Source: Nocardia vulneris
GTDB taxonomy: Bacteria; Actinomycetota; Actinomycetes; Mycobacteriales; Mycobacteriaceae
Length of the DNA stretch: 64,000 nt
NCBI RefSeq assembly: GCF_001613425.1
Contig: NZ_BDCI01000015.1
Coordinates: 124,001 to 188,000, forward strand
Direction of reading: 5' to 3'
Shown: in pieces, positions 24,628 through 33,140 of the stretch
How the letters are laid out: every line of letters begins with the position of its first letter
How positions within the stretch are numbered: the stretch's first letter is position 1
Program-made: the position numbers and the translations under genes
The notes under the pieces: generated by a model
The model's database searches: none
Told to the model about the DNA's origin: nothing
The model's input: the letters and a program-made list of their open reading frames with translations, nothing else

Positions 24628-24805
24628 GACAACATCCCTCCGATGTGCGCCAGCGAAAATCAGAGCGTACCCCGTTCCATCCTGCGCGGAACCGAGGTTT
24701 GCGGGCACACATGACATTTCATGCCCGCCCTCGGCACCCCAATCTTCACCGCACGGAAACCTGCGGAAACCTGGTGTTCGGTTCGGGGCAGTAGGTTCTG
24801 CGCCT

Positions 24806-25231
24806 ATGACTGGGGTGGCATCGATAGCGAAGCGTGTCGGGATCACCGTTGCCGCGCTGGTGGCGGGCCTGACCTTGGTGCTCGGGTTGTCGACGGGTGC
24901 GCAACAAGTGGCACGGCCGGTGCCTGCCGATTCGATCACGCTGGTCGGCGCCGGCGTTCCGCAGCGAGCCTGGGACACGCTCGCGCGCATCGACGCGGGC
25001 ACCTGGCCGCCGAACGACGGTTCCGGCACCAAGGGCGGCGGCACCTGGCAGAACCGCGACGGCACCCTGCCCCGCACCGATGCGGCAGACAAGTCGATCG
25101 CGTACCGCGAGTGGGACGTCAATATCAAACAGCCGGGCCACAACCGCGATGCCGAGCGAATAGTCACCGGCAGCGACCACTCCGCCTGGTACACCGGTGA
25201 CCACTACGCGACCTTCACCAGAATGCGCTGA
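24806..25231 (+). CDS. Secreted guanyl-specific ribonuclease (RNase Sa/T1 family)
   Basis: Protein of 141 residues: a signal peptide (TVAALVAGLTLVLGLSTGA, cleavage after about residue 35), then a microbial RNase domain of about 95 residues. The catalytic positions are visible: Glu in AYREWDV, Arg in AERIVTG, and His in GDHYATFTR, the same order as RNase Sa. It would cut RNA 3' of guanine outside the cell. ATG at 24806 follows a TAGGTT hexamer by eight bases. No barstar-like inhibitor gene is next to it. A strong terminator follows. Confidence 0.85.
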   Translation: MTGVASIAKRVGITVAALVAGLTLVLGLSTGAQQVARPVPADSITLVGAGVPQRAWDTLARIDAGTWPPNDGSGTKGGGTWQNRDGTLPRTDAADKSIAYREWDVNIKQPGHNRDAERIVTGSDHSAWYTGDHYATFTRMR

Positions 25232-25258
25232 ACGCCGGTTCCCCGCACCGATTCCCCC

Positions 25259-25293
25259 ACGGGCTCGAAAGCTTCGGCTTCCGAGCCCGTTTT
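25259..25293 (+). terminator. Rho-independent terminator of the RNase gene
   Basis: ACGGGCTCG pairs with CGAGCCCGT (nine pairs), with an inner AAGC-TTCG-GCTT stem, followed directly by a T-run (TTTT). It begins 28 bp after the stop codon. One of the clearest terminators in the window. Confidence 0.85.
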
Positions 25294-25617
25294 GTGTCCA
25301 TTCAGAGACGGACCGGTTGGTAGCTCGTGATTGCGCGATCGTAGCCAGGCCGATCGGTCTATTAGATGAAATGGCTGGTCCCGGCGCTGCCACCGAGGGG
25401 TCGAAGTTGTTGGGGCAGTGCGGGGATGGGCGGTGAAACGGCGGTAGGACACAGTTGGTGCAGCAATGCGGACGCACTCTTGCGTTCTTGCATCTGTAAG
25501 AGCATGATCCAGCTAGCCTAGTTGTGAACAACCGATCCGATGACCGGGATAACCGAATCGAGAGCCAATTATGTTGGTACAAAGCGCGTTGGTGTCGGGT
25601 GAAGTCGGGGTGGAGGC
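25294..25617. other. Intergenic region, no gene recognised
   Basis: About 324 bp with locally lower GC between the RNase terminator and DUF4254 copy 2. It should contain the promoter of the latter, but I see no clear -35/-10 pair, operator or structured RNA. Confidence 0.5.
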
Positions 25618-26058
25618 ATGAGTGCGCCAACGGTGGGGGTACTGCCGACTGCTCCGCAATTGTTGTGTGCCTTTCAGGGGCGCCGTTTCCAGGACCGGGA
25701 AATGCTGCGTTCGGCACATGCGCTCGCCGAGCTACATGCTCGGCGGCGACAGGTCGGAGACTCCGCTCTGATCATTGAAATCGACTGCCGTAGAAGCGAA
25801 CTGGTCGACGATATCAACGATTGGATCGGCAAGGAGATACCCTGGCATCGCAATGGCGCGTCGCTGCACACCGAAAGCCTCGGCGCGGTGGTGGACCGAA
25901 TGGCCCGCAGCTGGGTGGACGCCAATCAAGCCATCGACGCCGAGGGCGCGCGCAGCGACAATACCCATAAACATTGGTACCACTTGGCCGAACTCGTTGA
26001 CGGGTACACTGATTTGGTAACCGACGTGGCCGGTGGCCGCCGTCGATTGCCTTCGTGA
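25618..26058 (+). CDS. DUF4254 family protein (copy 2)
   Basis: Paralogue of the protein at 19481-19951: SAHALAELHARRRQ, IIEIDCRRSELVDDINDWI and HTESLGAVVDRMARSW align with the same motifs of copy 1, and it ends VTDVAGGRRRLPS like copy 1's RHGIRRLPDD. It has 146 residues and is less GC-rich than its neighbours. A His/Trp-containing insert (NTHKHWYHLAELVDGY) precedes the C-terminus. Monocistronic, between the RNase terminator and a bidirectional hairpin. Function unknown. Confidence 0.8.
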   Translation: MSAPTVGVLPTAPQLLCAFQGRRFQDREMLRSAHALAELHARRRQVGDSALIIEIDCRRSELVDDINDWIGKEIPWHRNGASLHTESLGAVVDRMARSWVDANQAIDAEGARSDNTHKHWYHLAELVDGYTDLVTDVAGGRRRLPS

Positions 26059-26189
26059 AAGTGACGCTCGGACCCGACGGCGTCACAGCCCTATAGGCGA
26101 CGTGCCGGGCGCAATCATCCGACCAGTGATTTCGCCCGGGCATTCACGTTGTCGCACAGTGACGGCGGGCGCAACGGGGCGCCTCGCCC

Positions 26190-26222
26190 GGCGTGCCGCG
26201 TGGTCGACTGGCGCGGCACGCC
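26190..26222. terminator. Bidirectional hairpin between convergent genes
   Basis: GGCGTGCCGCG (26190-26200) and CGCGGCACGCC (26212-26222) form a perfect 11-pair stem with an 11-base loop, in the gap between DUF4254 copy 2 and the convergent 1095-residue repeat gene. Without a T-run, but well placed to stop both transcripts. Confidence 0.6.
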
Positions 26223-26245
26223 CGCTGAAACCCCGTCTTCCGCAA

Positions 26246-29200
26246 TCACTCCGCAACAGTGAAGACCTCGTGGGCGGCGAACCGCACATCCTCCTGCTCG
26301 TGCGTCCGCATTCGGGCGAGTAGTTCGGTCCAGTCCGCGCTCCAGCCGAAGTGAGTGCCGCACTGCGTGATCAACGTCAGCGCACACAGGGCCGCCGCCG
26401 TCGAGTCGGCAGACACGGCGCGTACCACCGCTGCCATGGTGTCCGCGTCAACGACATTCGGGGTGGCCGCCAGCCGGGACCGCAGCCGTTGCGCCGGGTA
26501 GGTCAGCAGTGCGCCGTGCGCGTGCGCACAGGCCTGCCGGATGGCCAGCACCCCGGCATCCGCTTCGGCCCACTGGATCCGCGTGAGCCGCAGATCTATG
26601 GCCGCGCGTTGCCAGCCGGGCTCGTGCGCGAGCCGTGCGGCGACGGTCGCGGCGATCGTGCGCGCCTGCTCGGAACGTTCGGCGGCGCCGGCCAGCGCGT
26701 CGAGCAAGGTCGAGAGTCGCTGGCGCGCCGGCAGATCGCGATCGGCCAGAGTATGATCCGCTGAGGCGAGCAGCCGATCGACGGCCGCCGGAATGCGTGC
26801 GTGGAAACCGCCGCGCACGAGCACGGGCACCACCTGCCGCCACAACCCCACCTCGCTGAGGTCGGTCAGCCTGCGCACCAAGAGGTCACCGGTTTCGGCG
26901 GGCGCCCAGCGGTGCCAGGTTCCCAGCACCCGCAGCGCCGTGCCGGAGAGCGTGGTATCCGGGTCCGCGGCCACCGTGTGGACGAGTTCGGCCATGCGAT
27001 GCCGCTGCGCTACCGGAAGCTCGCCAGGGGTGCGAGCGAGCACCTCACTCGCCACCTCGGGCAGCCGTACGGCTGCGTCCAGAATCTGCCAGGCCTCGTC
27101 GTGCCGCAGCAGCCAACGGCAGCCGAAGACGATGGCACGCCGCACGTCTCGGTGCTGGTCGGGGCGATCCCAGAGCGCCCGCAGCGTGGCCATCGCTTCC
27201 GGCGCGTGCAACGCCGCCAGCAGGCGCACCCCCTCTTTCACGGAGGTGACCTTGGGGGCGTCCAGCAGCGGTCGCAAGGCCGCCGCGAGCCGGTCGGGGG
27301 CGATGCTCCTGGCGCGGGAAGCCATGCCGCTCACCGCGACCCGGGCGCGGTCGCCGGTCACGTAGCCGCCGAGTACGTCGATGGCGGCCGCGGCCTGCTC
27401 GCTGCGGCCGAGTGCGGTGAGTGCGGCCTCGGCCACCGTGAGTTCCGGGTGGTCCAGATAGCCGCGCAGGCGGGCGACGCTCTCGGGCAGGCGGCCCAGA
27501 CGCTGTATCGCCCAAGCCTTCTCCCACGGTGCGGTCTGCTTCGACCGCGCCAGCGCGGTGAGCGCTCGGGCATACAGCTCGAGCTGTCGCGGCGTCCATC
27601 CCGCGAATCCTGTCGAGAAGTCCGGCACCATACGCACTGTGGGCGAACCGAAGCGGCCCGGGTTCGCCCCGGCGAGGACCAGGCCGAGCAGGTCGGTGCG
27701 GCGCGTCGCGATCAACTGCCGCACCCGGGGCAGTGCGATGAGGGAACGGTCTCGGTGCAGTAGGACGGCCAGGTGCTCGTCGCGGGTGGCCGGGTTCGCC
27801 AGCACCAGATCGACGGCGGTACGGATGACGTGGTCGTCGCGCGCCCCGCAGGCGCGTAAGAGCAACTGCTGCAACGCCGGGACCTGCCAGGCGCGCCGGT
27901 CCAGGCCCTGGGCGAGGCGTAGCGTGAGATCCCACTCGTCGCGGGCGGCGGCGCTGTCGAGCCGGGGGCGCAGGGTATCGAAGAGGCGGTGCTCCGCGCC
28001 GTGCGGGAGGTCCCGATACAGCTGCCACAGCGGCACCGAACTCTCGTGCGCGGCAAGCCTTTCGATCATGCGCAGCGCGGCGTCCGCGAAGGCGTTTTCG
28101 CCGGTGCGGGCTCCGTGCACGAGCAGCGTGCGGGCGATCCGGCCGACGGCGTCGATGGTCGCGGACGACCGGTCCCGTGCCTGTACGGCGTCGGCGGTCA
28201 GCATTTCCAGCGCGGGCAGGTGGGCGCTGCGCAGCAGCGTGGGCGGAATACGGCCGATCGCCTGTAACGCGCTGCGCCGCACCGGGTCCTGCTCGTTGCG
28301 CAGCCTACGTAGCAGGTCGAGCAGCGCGCCGACCGCTGCGGGATCGCGGCTGCCGAGCGCGGCGGTCACCAGCAGCGGATAGGCCTGCGCGCGCTCCTCG
28401 GCCGTCGGTCGGCGAATGCTCTCGCGGAGTGCGGGTTCGGCCTCGTCCCACGGCAGGCGGGCGATCAAGCGCTCGCGGACGGCTCGAACCTCGGTGCCGC
28501 CGTGCTTGGCGAGCAGCAGCCGGACGAGTGCCGTCCGCTCGTTTCGGGGCACCTGGTCCAGCGCGTCGAGATCGACCTGTGCGGGGTCGGTGCCGGGCCG
28601 GATGAACACCTGGATCACCGCGGCCCGCCGCGCCGGTGCCAGCGTGCGCAGGAAGGCCCGTCGCTGGTGGTCGGGATAGGCGGCGCACAAGGCGATCAGC
28701 CGGTCGTCGGGTAGTTCGCGCAACGCGGTGAACAGGGCACGTCCGGTCAGGCCGGCGCCGCGCCCACTCGGATGCAGGATCAAAGCGCCGACCGCGGCCA
28801 CGTCGTGCCTGGCCAGTGCGCCGACGATGCGGTGCAGTCCGGTGAGCGGCACATACCGGACCGCGCGAGCGGCGAGGGCGAGCAGCTGGTCCGGGTGGCG
28901 CCGTGCGCCGGTGTCGGCGCCCGCGGCGATCCACGGCCACAGGTGCGGCCACTCCGCTTCCCCGGCCAGCGCGGCGAGGCCCGCCAAATGACCGAGCACG
29001 AGATCGGAGTGTTTGCGGTGCAGCGTGCGCCAATTCGGCGTGGCGTAGTCGAGCTGTGGCAGATACTCGGCGACCACCGCCGCGGAGCAGTACGGCAGGA
29101 TATGCGCCGCTTCCGCATCGCCGAAATGTGTTCTGATCTCGGGCAATAGCGCATCGGCCAGATCCGGGTCGGCCGAACGACGCCCGATCGCGCGATACAG

Positions 29201-29533
29201 CGTGCGCCGGACGCGTTGCGGCAATCGCGGCACCCGCGCGACCAGTTCCGCCGGGGCGACGCCGACGCGCACCAGTCCGGCGAGCGCGCGGCAGCCGAAT
29301 TCCGCTTCCGCCGAATCGAGTTGCGCGAGTAGGTGGTCGCGGTCGGCGGCGATCGTGGCCAGCTGGATGGCGAGGACGCGTTCGTAGTGGCCGCGCGTCC
29401 CGAGGTCGCCGAGCAGCGCACCGAGTTCGGGTGTACCGCTCAGGCGCAGGGCCGTGCCGGCGACCGCGCGCCTGCGCTGCGGCGCGGCCAGCGGTTCGAG
29501 GTCCTTCAGGAGTTTTGTCGCCGGTGCTGCCAT
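26246..29533 (-). CDS. Large alpha-helical repeat (HEAT-like) protein
   Basis: Protein of 1095 residues made of repeated helix pairs throughout, for example LRLSGTPELGALLGDLGTRG, VAEAALTALGRSEQAAAAIDVLGGYV and VRLLAALHAPEAMATLRALWDRP, the look of HEAT or ARM-type solenoids. No catalytic motif, signal peptide or membrane helix was found. It follows the DUF4126 gene by 56 bp on the same strand. Solenoids of this size usually act as scaffolds. I do not recognise the family, and repeat boundaries are approximate. Confidence 0.75.
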   Translation of the reverse strand: MAAPATKLLKDLEPLAAPQRRRAVAGTALRLSGTPELGALLGDLGTRGHYERVLAIQLATIAADRDHLLAQLDSAEAEFGCRALAGLVRVGVAPAELVARVPRLPQRVRRTLYRAIGRRSADPDLADALLPEIRTHFGDAEAAHILPYCSAAVVAEYLPQLDYATPNWRTLHRKHSDLVLGHLAGLAALAGEAEWPHLWPWIAAGADTGARRHPDQLLALAARAVRYVPLTGLHRIVGALARHDVAAVGALILHPSGRGAGLTGRALFTALRELPDDRLIALCAAYPDHQRRAFLRTLAPARRAAVIQVFIRPGTDPAQVDLDALDQVPRNERTALVRLLLAKHGGTEVRAVRERLIARLPWDEAEPALRESIRRPTAEERAQAYPLLVTAALGSRDPAAVGALLDLLRRLRNEQDPVRRSALQAIGRIPPTLLRSAHLPALEMLTADAVQARDRSSATIDAVGRIARTLLVHGARTGENAFADAALRMIERLAAHESSVPLWQLYRDLPHGAEHRLFDTLRPRLDSAAARDEWDLTLRLAQGLDRRAWQVPALQQLLLRACGARDDHVIRTAVDLVLANPATRDEHLAVLLHRDRSLIALPRVRQLIATRRTDLLGLVLAGANPGRFGSPTVRMVPDFSTGFAGWTPRQLELYARALTALARSKQTAPWEKAWAIQRLGRLPESVARLRGYLDHPELTVAEAALTALGRSEQAAAAIDVLGGYVTGDRARVAVSGMASRARSIAPDRLAAALRPLLDAPKVTSVKEGVRLLAALHAPEAMATLRALWDRPDQHRDVRRAIVFGCRWLLRHDEAWQILDAAVRLPEVASEVLARTPGELPVAQRHRMAELVHTVAADPDTTLSGTALRVLGTWHRWAPAETGDLLVRRLTDLSEVGLWRQVVPVLVRGGFHARIPAAVDRLLASADHTLADRDLPARQRLSTLLDALAGAAERSEQARTIAATVAARLAHEPGWQRAAIDLRLTRIQWAEADAGVLAIRQACAHAHGALLTYPAQRLRSRLAATPNVVDADTMAAVVRAVSADSTAAALCALTLITQCGTHFGWSADWTELLARMRTHEQEDVRFAAHEVFTVAE

Positions 29534-29589
29534 GGTTCGACGGCCCGCCTTTCGGATACCGCTGGGTGGGAGCTGACGGGGTTGGGGAA

Positions 29590-30186
29590 TCAGATCGCGG
29601 GCGCGTGCCGAGCCGCCCTGCGCTCGCGGCGGCGGCGCAGATAGCGGCGGATGCGGGTGGCGAGAAAGGCCACCACGACCAAGCCGAGTACGAGCAGCAC
29701 GCCCGCGATGATCGCCGCCGGGATCGGATGGAAGATCGCGAGCGTGACGATCCCGGCGACCGCGGTGTCCTCCGCGGTGCTCGCCACGACATTGCTGACC
29801 GGCTCCGGCGAGGTGTTGATCGCCATCCGCGTGCCCGCCTTGACCAGATGACTGGCCAGCGCGCTGAAGCCACCGACCGCGCCGGCCGCCAGCTCCGGCA
29901 GCGAACCGTCCTGTCCCGCAATCAAAGCCGCCACCACCGCGCCCGAGAGGGGCCGCACCACGGTGTGGAACGCATCCCAGAACGAGTCCAGGTACGGGAT
30001 CTTGTCCGCCACCGCCTCGATCAGGAACAGCACCGCGGCGGCGATCAGCACATCGGTCCGCTGCAGCGCCGCGGGCACCGAATCGGCGAGGCCGGTGCGC
30101 CCGAAGAGGCCGAGCAACAGGACGACGGCGTACGCGTTCACCCCGCTCGCCCAGCCCGCGGTGAAGATCAACGGAAGTGCGGTCAC
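29590..30186 (-). CDS. DUF4126 membrane protein
   Basis: Protein of 198 residues with five hydrophobic helices and a basic tail (RIRRYLRRRRERRAARH). Family signatures: FTAGWASGVNAYAVVLLLGL at the N-terminus, IEAVADKIPYLDSFWDAFHT and SHLVKAGTRMAINTSPEP. DUF4126 proteins are widespread inner-membrane proteins of unknown role. It sits 53 bp after the phosphonate-transporter operon on the same strand, so it may be read through, but there is no other sign of a phosphonate role. Confidence 0.88.
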   Translation of the reverse strand: MTALPLIFTAGWASGVNAYAVVLLLGLFGRTGLADSVPAALQRTDVLIAAAVLFLIEAVADKIPYLDSFWDAFHTVVRPLSGAVVAALIAGQDGSLPELAAGAVGGFSALASHLVKAGTRMAINTSPEPVSNVVASTAEDTAVAGIVTLAIFHPIPAAIIAGVLLVLGLVVVAFLATRIRRYLRRRRERRAARHAPAI

Positions 30187-30239
30187 CTCGCCATCCTAGG
30201 TCGGCCGGCCCGCACCGGCCGGGACCAACGCGGGCCGGG

Positions 30240-31037
30240 TCAGCGCAGGGTCGCGCGGCCGCGGATCCGTCCGAGCAGGATCAGCGCCACCAGGGTGGTC
30301 AGCACGAGCAGGGTGGTGCTCGCGGCGGCGTCGAAGACCTCGCCGCGGTCGGTCTGGGCGAAGATGCTGACCGGCAGCGTCTTCCAGGTGGCCGGGTACA
30401 CCATGATGGTGGCGCCGAGTTCGCCCATCGACAGCGCGACGGCCAGGCCCGCGGCCGCGCCGAGGGCGGGCAGCAGCAAGGGCAACGTCACCTGGAACAG
30501 GACCCTGGCCGGTCCCGCGCCCAGCGACTCGGCGGCTTGCCGGTAACCAGGGTCGATCCGATCCAGCGCGGCCGACACCGCGCTGAACGCGTACGCCAGC
30601 ACCAGCACCGAATGTGCCAGGATGACAATCCATTTCGTGCCGCCGAGCAGGACGGGCCGCTCGTTGAACGCGATCAGCACGCCGAGGCCGATGGCGACCG
30701 ACGGGACCGCGACCGGCAGGTGGAACACGGCGTCGGTGCCGCGCCGCCACCAGCCGGGTGCCTCGCGCGCCGCCAGCGCCGCCCACGTGCCGAGCACCAG
30801 CGAGACGGCGCCGGCCAGCAATGCGGTCTGCAGACTCACCGAGAGACTGGCCGCCTGCTCGCCGGACAGCGCCCGCCCGAAGTTGGCGAAGCCGAGGTCC
30901 GAGGGCAGCGGGCCGGTCCAGCTGCCCGCCAGCGCGGCCGCCGCCACCGTCGCGATCGGGGCAACGAACACTACGAGTACGACGAGCGCGAACGCCGCGA
31001 GCACGACGGCTCTGCCCTTTTCCGTCCACACCAGCAT
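30240..31037 (-). CDS. phnV: Aminoethylphosphonate-type ABC transporter permease
   Basis: Inner-membrane permease of 265 residues with six helices. The EAA loop that contacts the ATPase reads YRQAAESLGAGPARVLFQVTLPLLLPALGA. It starts three bases after the stop of the partner permease. The gene order after it (permease, ATPase, binding protein, phosphonatase-like enzyme, FAD enzyme, GntR regulator) identifies the cluster as the 2-aminoethylphosphonate PhnSTUV type rather than a generic iron or sulfate system. The symbol is by position in the operon. Confidence 0.85.
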   Translation of the reverse strand: MLVWTEKGRAVVLAAFALVVLVVFVAPIATVAAAALAGSWTGPLPSDLGFANFGRALSGEQAASLSVSLQTALLAGAVSLVLGTWAALAAREAPGWWRRGTDAVFHLPVAVPSVAIGLGVLIAFNERPVLLGGTKWIVILAHSVLVLAYAFSAVSAALDRIDPGYRQAAESLGAGPARVLFQVTLPLLLPALGAAAGLAVALSMGELGATIMVYPATWKTLPVSIFAQTDRGEVFDAAASTTLLVLTTLVALILLGRIRGRATLR

Positions 31038-31040
31038 GAT

Positions 31041-31940
31041 TCAGTCCTTCTTCCTGGCGGCACCGGTGAACCGGGCGAACACGAGCCGGTAACCGATGTA
31101 GAGCGTGAGCGACAACAGCACCTGCACCGAGGCGAGGACCGCGGCGCCGGGCAGGTCGAAGGTGACGATGCCGCGCGTGTAGATCAGCGCGGGCAGCGTC
31201 AGCACGCCCTTCGCGCCGGTGAACAGCACGATGCCGAACTCGTTGAGCGTCAACAGCAGAACCAGGCTGCCGCCCGCCGCCAGTGCGGGCCAGGCCTCCG
31301 GGAGCACCACCTGACGCAACACGCGCCACGGCGAAGCCCCCAGGCTTGCGGCGACATCGAGCTGTTCCCGCGGCAACTGCGCGAACGCGGCCAGCAGGGG
31401 ACGCACCACGAACGGCGTGAAAAACGTGATCTCGGCGAGGATTACGCCGAGCGGGGTGGTGAGGAAGTCCAGTGCCGGCTCGGTGCCGCCGGTCAGCTCG
31501 GCGATCAGCGCGTTCACCGCGCCCGCGGTGCCGTAGAGGAACGTGAACGCCAGCGTGATCAGGAACGACGGCAGCGTCAGCACCGTATCGATGAGCCGGC
31601 CCACCACCTGCGCGCCGGGGAACGGCACGAAGGCGAGCACGATGGCCAGAAAAGTGCCGAGCACCAGGCACCCCGCGGTGGACAGGACCGCGATGGACAC
31701 TGTGCGCCACAACGCGTTCCGGAACGATTCGGAGCCGAGGACGTCCGACCACACCGCGGTGCCCCGGCCGGTCGGCGTCACAGTCGATTCGGCCAGGACC
31801 CGGACGATCGGATACACCGCGATGCCCAGCACCACCAGCATCGGCGGCAGGCTCCACAGCACCGGCTTCCAGTGGCGTTGCCGCACGGGGCGTTGCGGGC
31901 TCGGCTCGGTGATCGGTTCGAGCAGCGCAGGCGTGCTCAT
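31041..31940 (-). CDS. phnU: Aminoethylphosphonate-type ABC transporter permease
   Basis: Permease of 299 residues with a hydrophilic N-terminus (about 30 residues), then six helices. The EAA loop is LDVAASLGASPWRVLRQVVLPEAWPAL. The ATG at 31940 is chosen because it overlaps the stop of the ATPase gene by four bases (ATGA); the longer frame upstream mirrors the ATPase gene. Forms a heterodimer with the following permease. Substrate specificity is inferred from operon content only. Confidence 0.87.
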   Translation of the reverse strand: MSTPALLEPITEPSPQRPVRQRHWKPVLWSLPPMLVVLGIAVYPIVRVLAESTVTPTGRGTAVWSDVLGSESFRNALWRTVSIAVLSTAGCLVLGTFLAIVLAFVPFPGAQVVGRLIDTVLTLPSFLITLAFTFLYGTAGAVNALIAELTGGTEPALDFLTTPLGVILAEITFFTPFVVRPLLAAFAQLPREQLDVAASLGASPWRVLRQVVLPEAWPALAAGGSLVLLLTLNEFGIVLFTGAKGVLTLPALIYTRGIVTFDLPGAAVLASVQVLLSLTLYIGYRLVFARFTGAARKKD

Positions 31941-33112
31941 GCGTCCGCCCCGACCGCGCGGGGGATGAGGACACCGGCCGGGTCGGGGAAGCGGACCCCG
32001 ACGACCGAGCCGACCGCCGTCTCCAGGTGGCCGGGAACATCGGCGGTGACCTCGTCGGCCAGCCCGTCGACCGTGAGGTGCAAGCGGGTCGAGGCACCAC
32101 GCCAGACCGCGGTGATCACCGTGCCGCGCAACGCGTCTCGTTCGGACAGGGCGCCGATCCGAATGGTGTGCGGGCGTACGCACAGCAGTGCGGGGGAGTC
32201 GGGTGCCCAATTCTCCTGACCGACACCGGGTGTGGGTGCCTCCGCCCGGAGTGTCCGGGTGCCGACGGTGACCAGGGCCGCGCCGCCGGACACCCGGTTC
32301 ACGGTGCAGGACAGCAGGTTCGCGCCGCCGAGGAAGGCTGCGGTGAAATCGGAAGGCGGGCGGCGCCAGAGATTTTCGGCGGTGTCGATGTCGACCAGGC
32401 GGGCATCGCGCATGACGGCGATGCGATCGGCCAGGGCGAGCGCCTCGGTTTGATCGTGGGTCACATACAGCATGGCCGTGTCCGGCAGCGCGGCCCGTAG
32501 CTGCTGTAGCTCGCCGAGCATGGATTGGCGCAGCTGGGCGTCGAGCGCGGCGAGCGGCTCGTCGAGCAGCAACACCTTGGGCCGGATGGCCAGCGCCCTG
32601 GCGATCGCCACCCGCTGCTGCTGTCCGCCGGACAGTTCGCGGGGCAGTCGCTGGGCGTAGGCGCCCATGCCGACCATCTCCAGTGCCTCGGTGACCCGCG
32701 CGCCGATCTCCTTGCGCGGCACGCGCTGTGCCTTCAGTCCGAAGGCCACATTGCCGTGCACGGTCATATGCGGGAACAGCGCGTAGGACTGTACGACGAC
32801 GCCGATCCCGCGTTTGGCCGGGGAGAGTTCGGTGACGTCGCGACCGGCCAGCCGGACCGCGCCCGAGGTCGGCCGGACGAAACCGGCCAAGGCTTTGAGC
32901 GCCGTCGATTTCCCCGAACCGCTCGGTCCCAGCAGGGCGACCGTCTCACCGGCGGCGACGCGCACCGTGAAATCGGCCAGCGCGACTGTGGTTTTGCGGC
33001 CGCTGCGGTAGCTGACGCCGACCCGATCGAACACGATCGCCGGCTCGGCGACAGCCCGTGTCGTGGTCGGGGCTGAGGTGGATGACTCGGTCCGCGCGTC
33101 ACCGGTGGACAT
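31937..33112 (-). CDS. phnT: Aminoethylphosphonate-type ABC transporter ATPase
   Basis: ATP-binding subunit of 391 residues. Walker A LLGPSGSGKST, Q-loop VVVQSYALFPH, signature LSGGQQQRVAIARALA, Walker B VLLLDEPLAALD, H-loop VTHDQTEAL. The C-terminal 120 residues form a TOBE-like domain (LLCVRPHTIRIG, RGASTRLHLTVDG). The family is the spermidine/phosphonate-type CUT/FbpC group. It lies between the binding-protein gene and the permeases in one leftward operon. Confidence 0.92.
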   Translation of the reverse strand: MSTGDARTESSTSAPTTTRAVAEPAIVFDRVGVSYRSGRKTTVALADFTVRVAAGETVALLGPSGSGKSTALKALAGFVRPTSGAVRLAGRDVTELSPAKRGIGVVVQSYALFPHMTVHGNVAFGLKAQRVPRKEIGARVTEALEMVGMGAYAQRLPRELSGGQQQRVAIARALAIRPKVLLLDEPLAALDAQLRQSMLGELQQLRAALPDTAMLYVTHDQTEALALADRIAVMRDARLVDIDTAENLWRRPPSDFTAAFLGGANLLSCTVNRVSGGAALVTVGTRTLRAEAPTPGVGQENWAPDSPALLCVRPHTIRIGALSERDALRGTVITAVWRGASTRLHLTVDGLADEVTADVPGHLETAVGSVVGVRFPDPAGVLIPRAVGADA

Positions 33113-33140
33113 GATCGACTCCCTTGTGCGCTAGTGCTTT

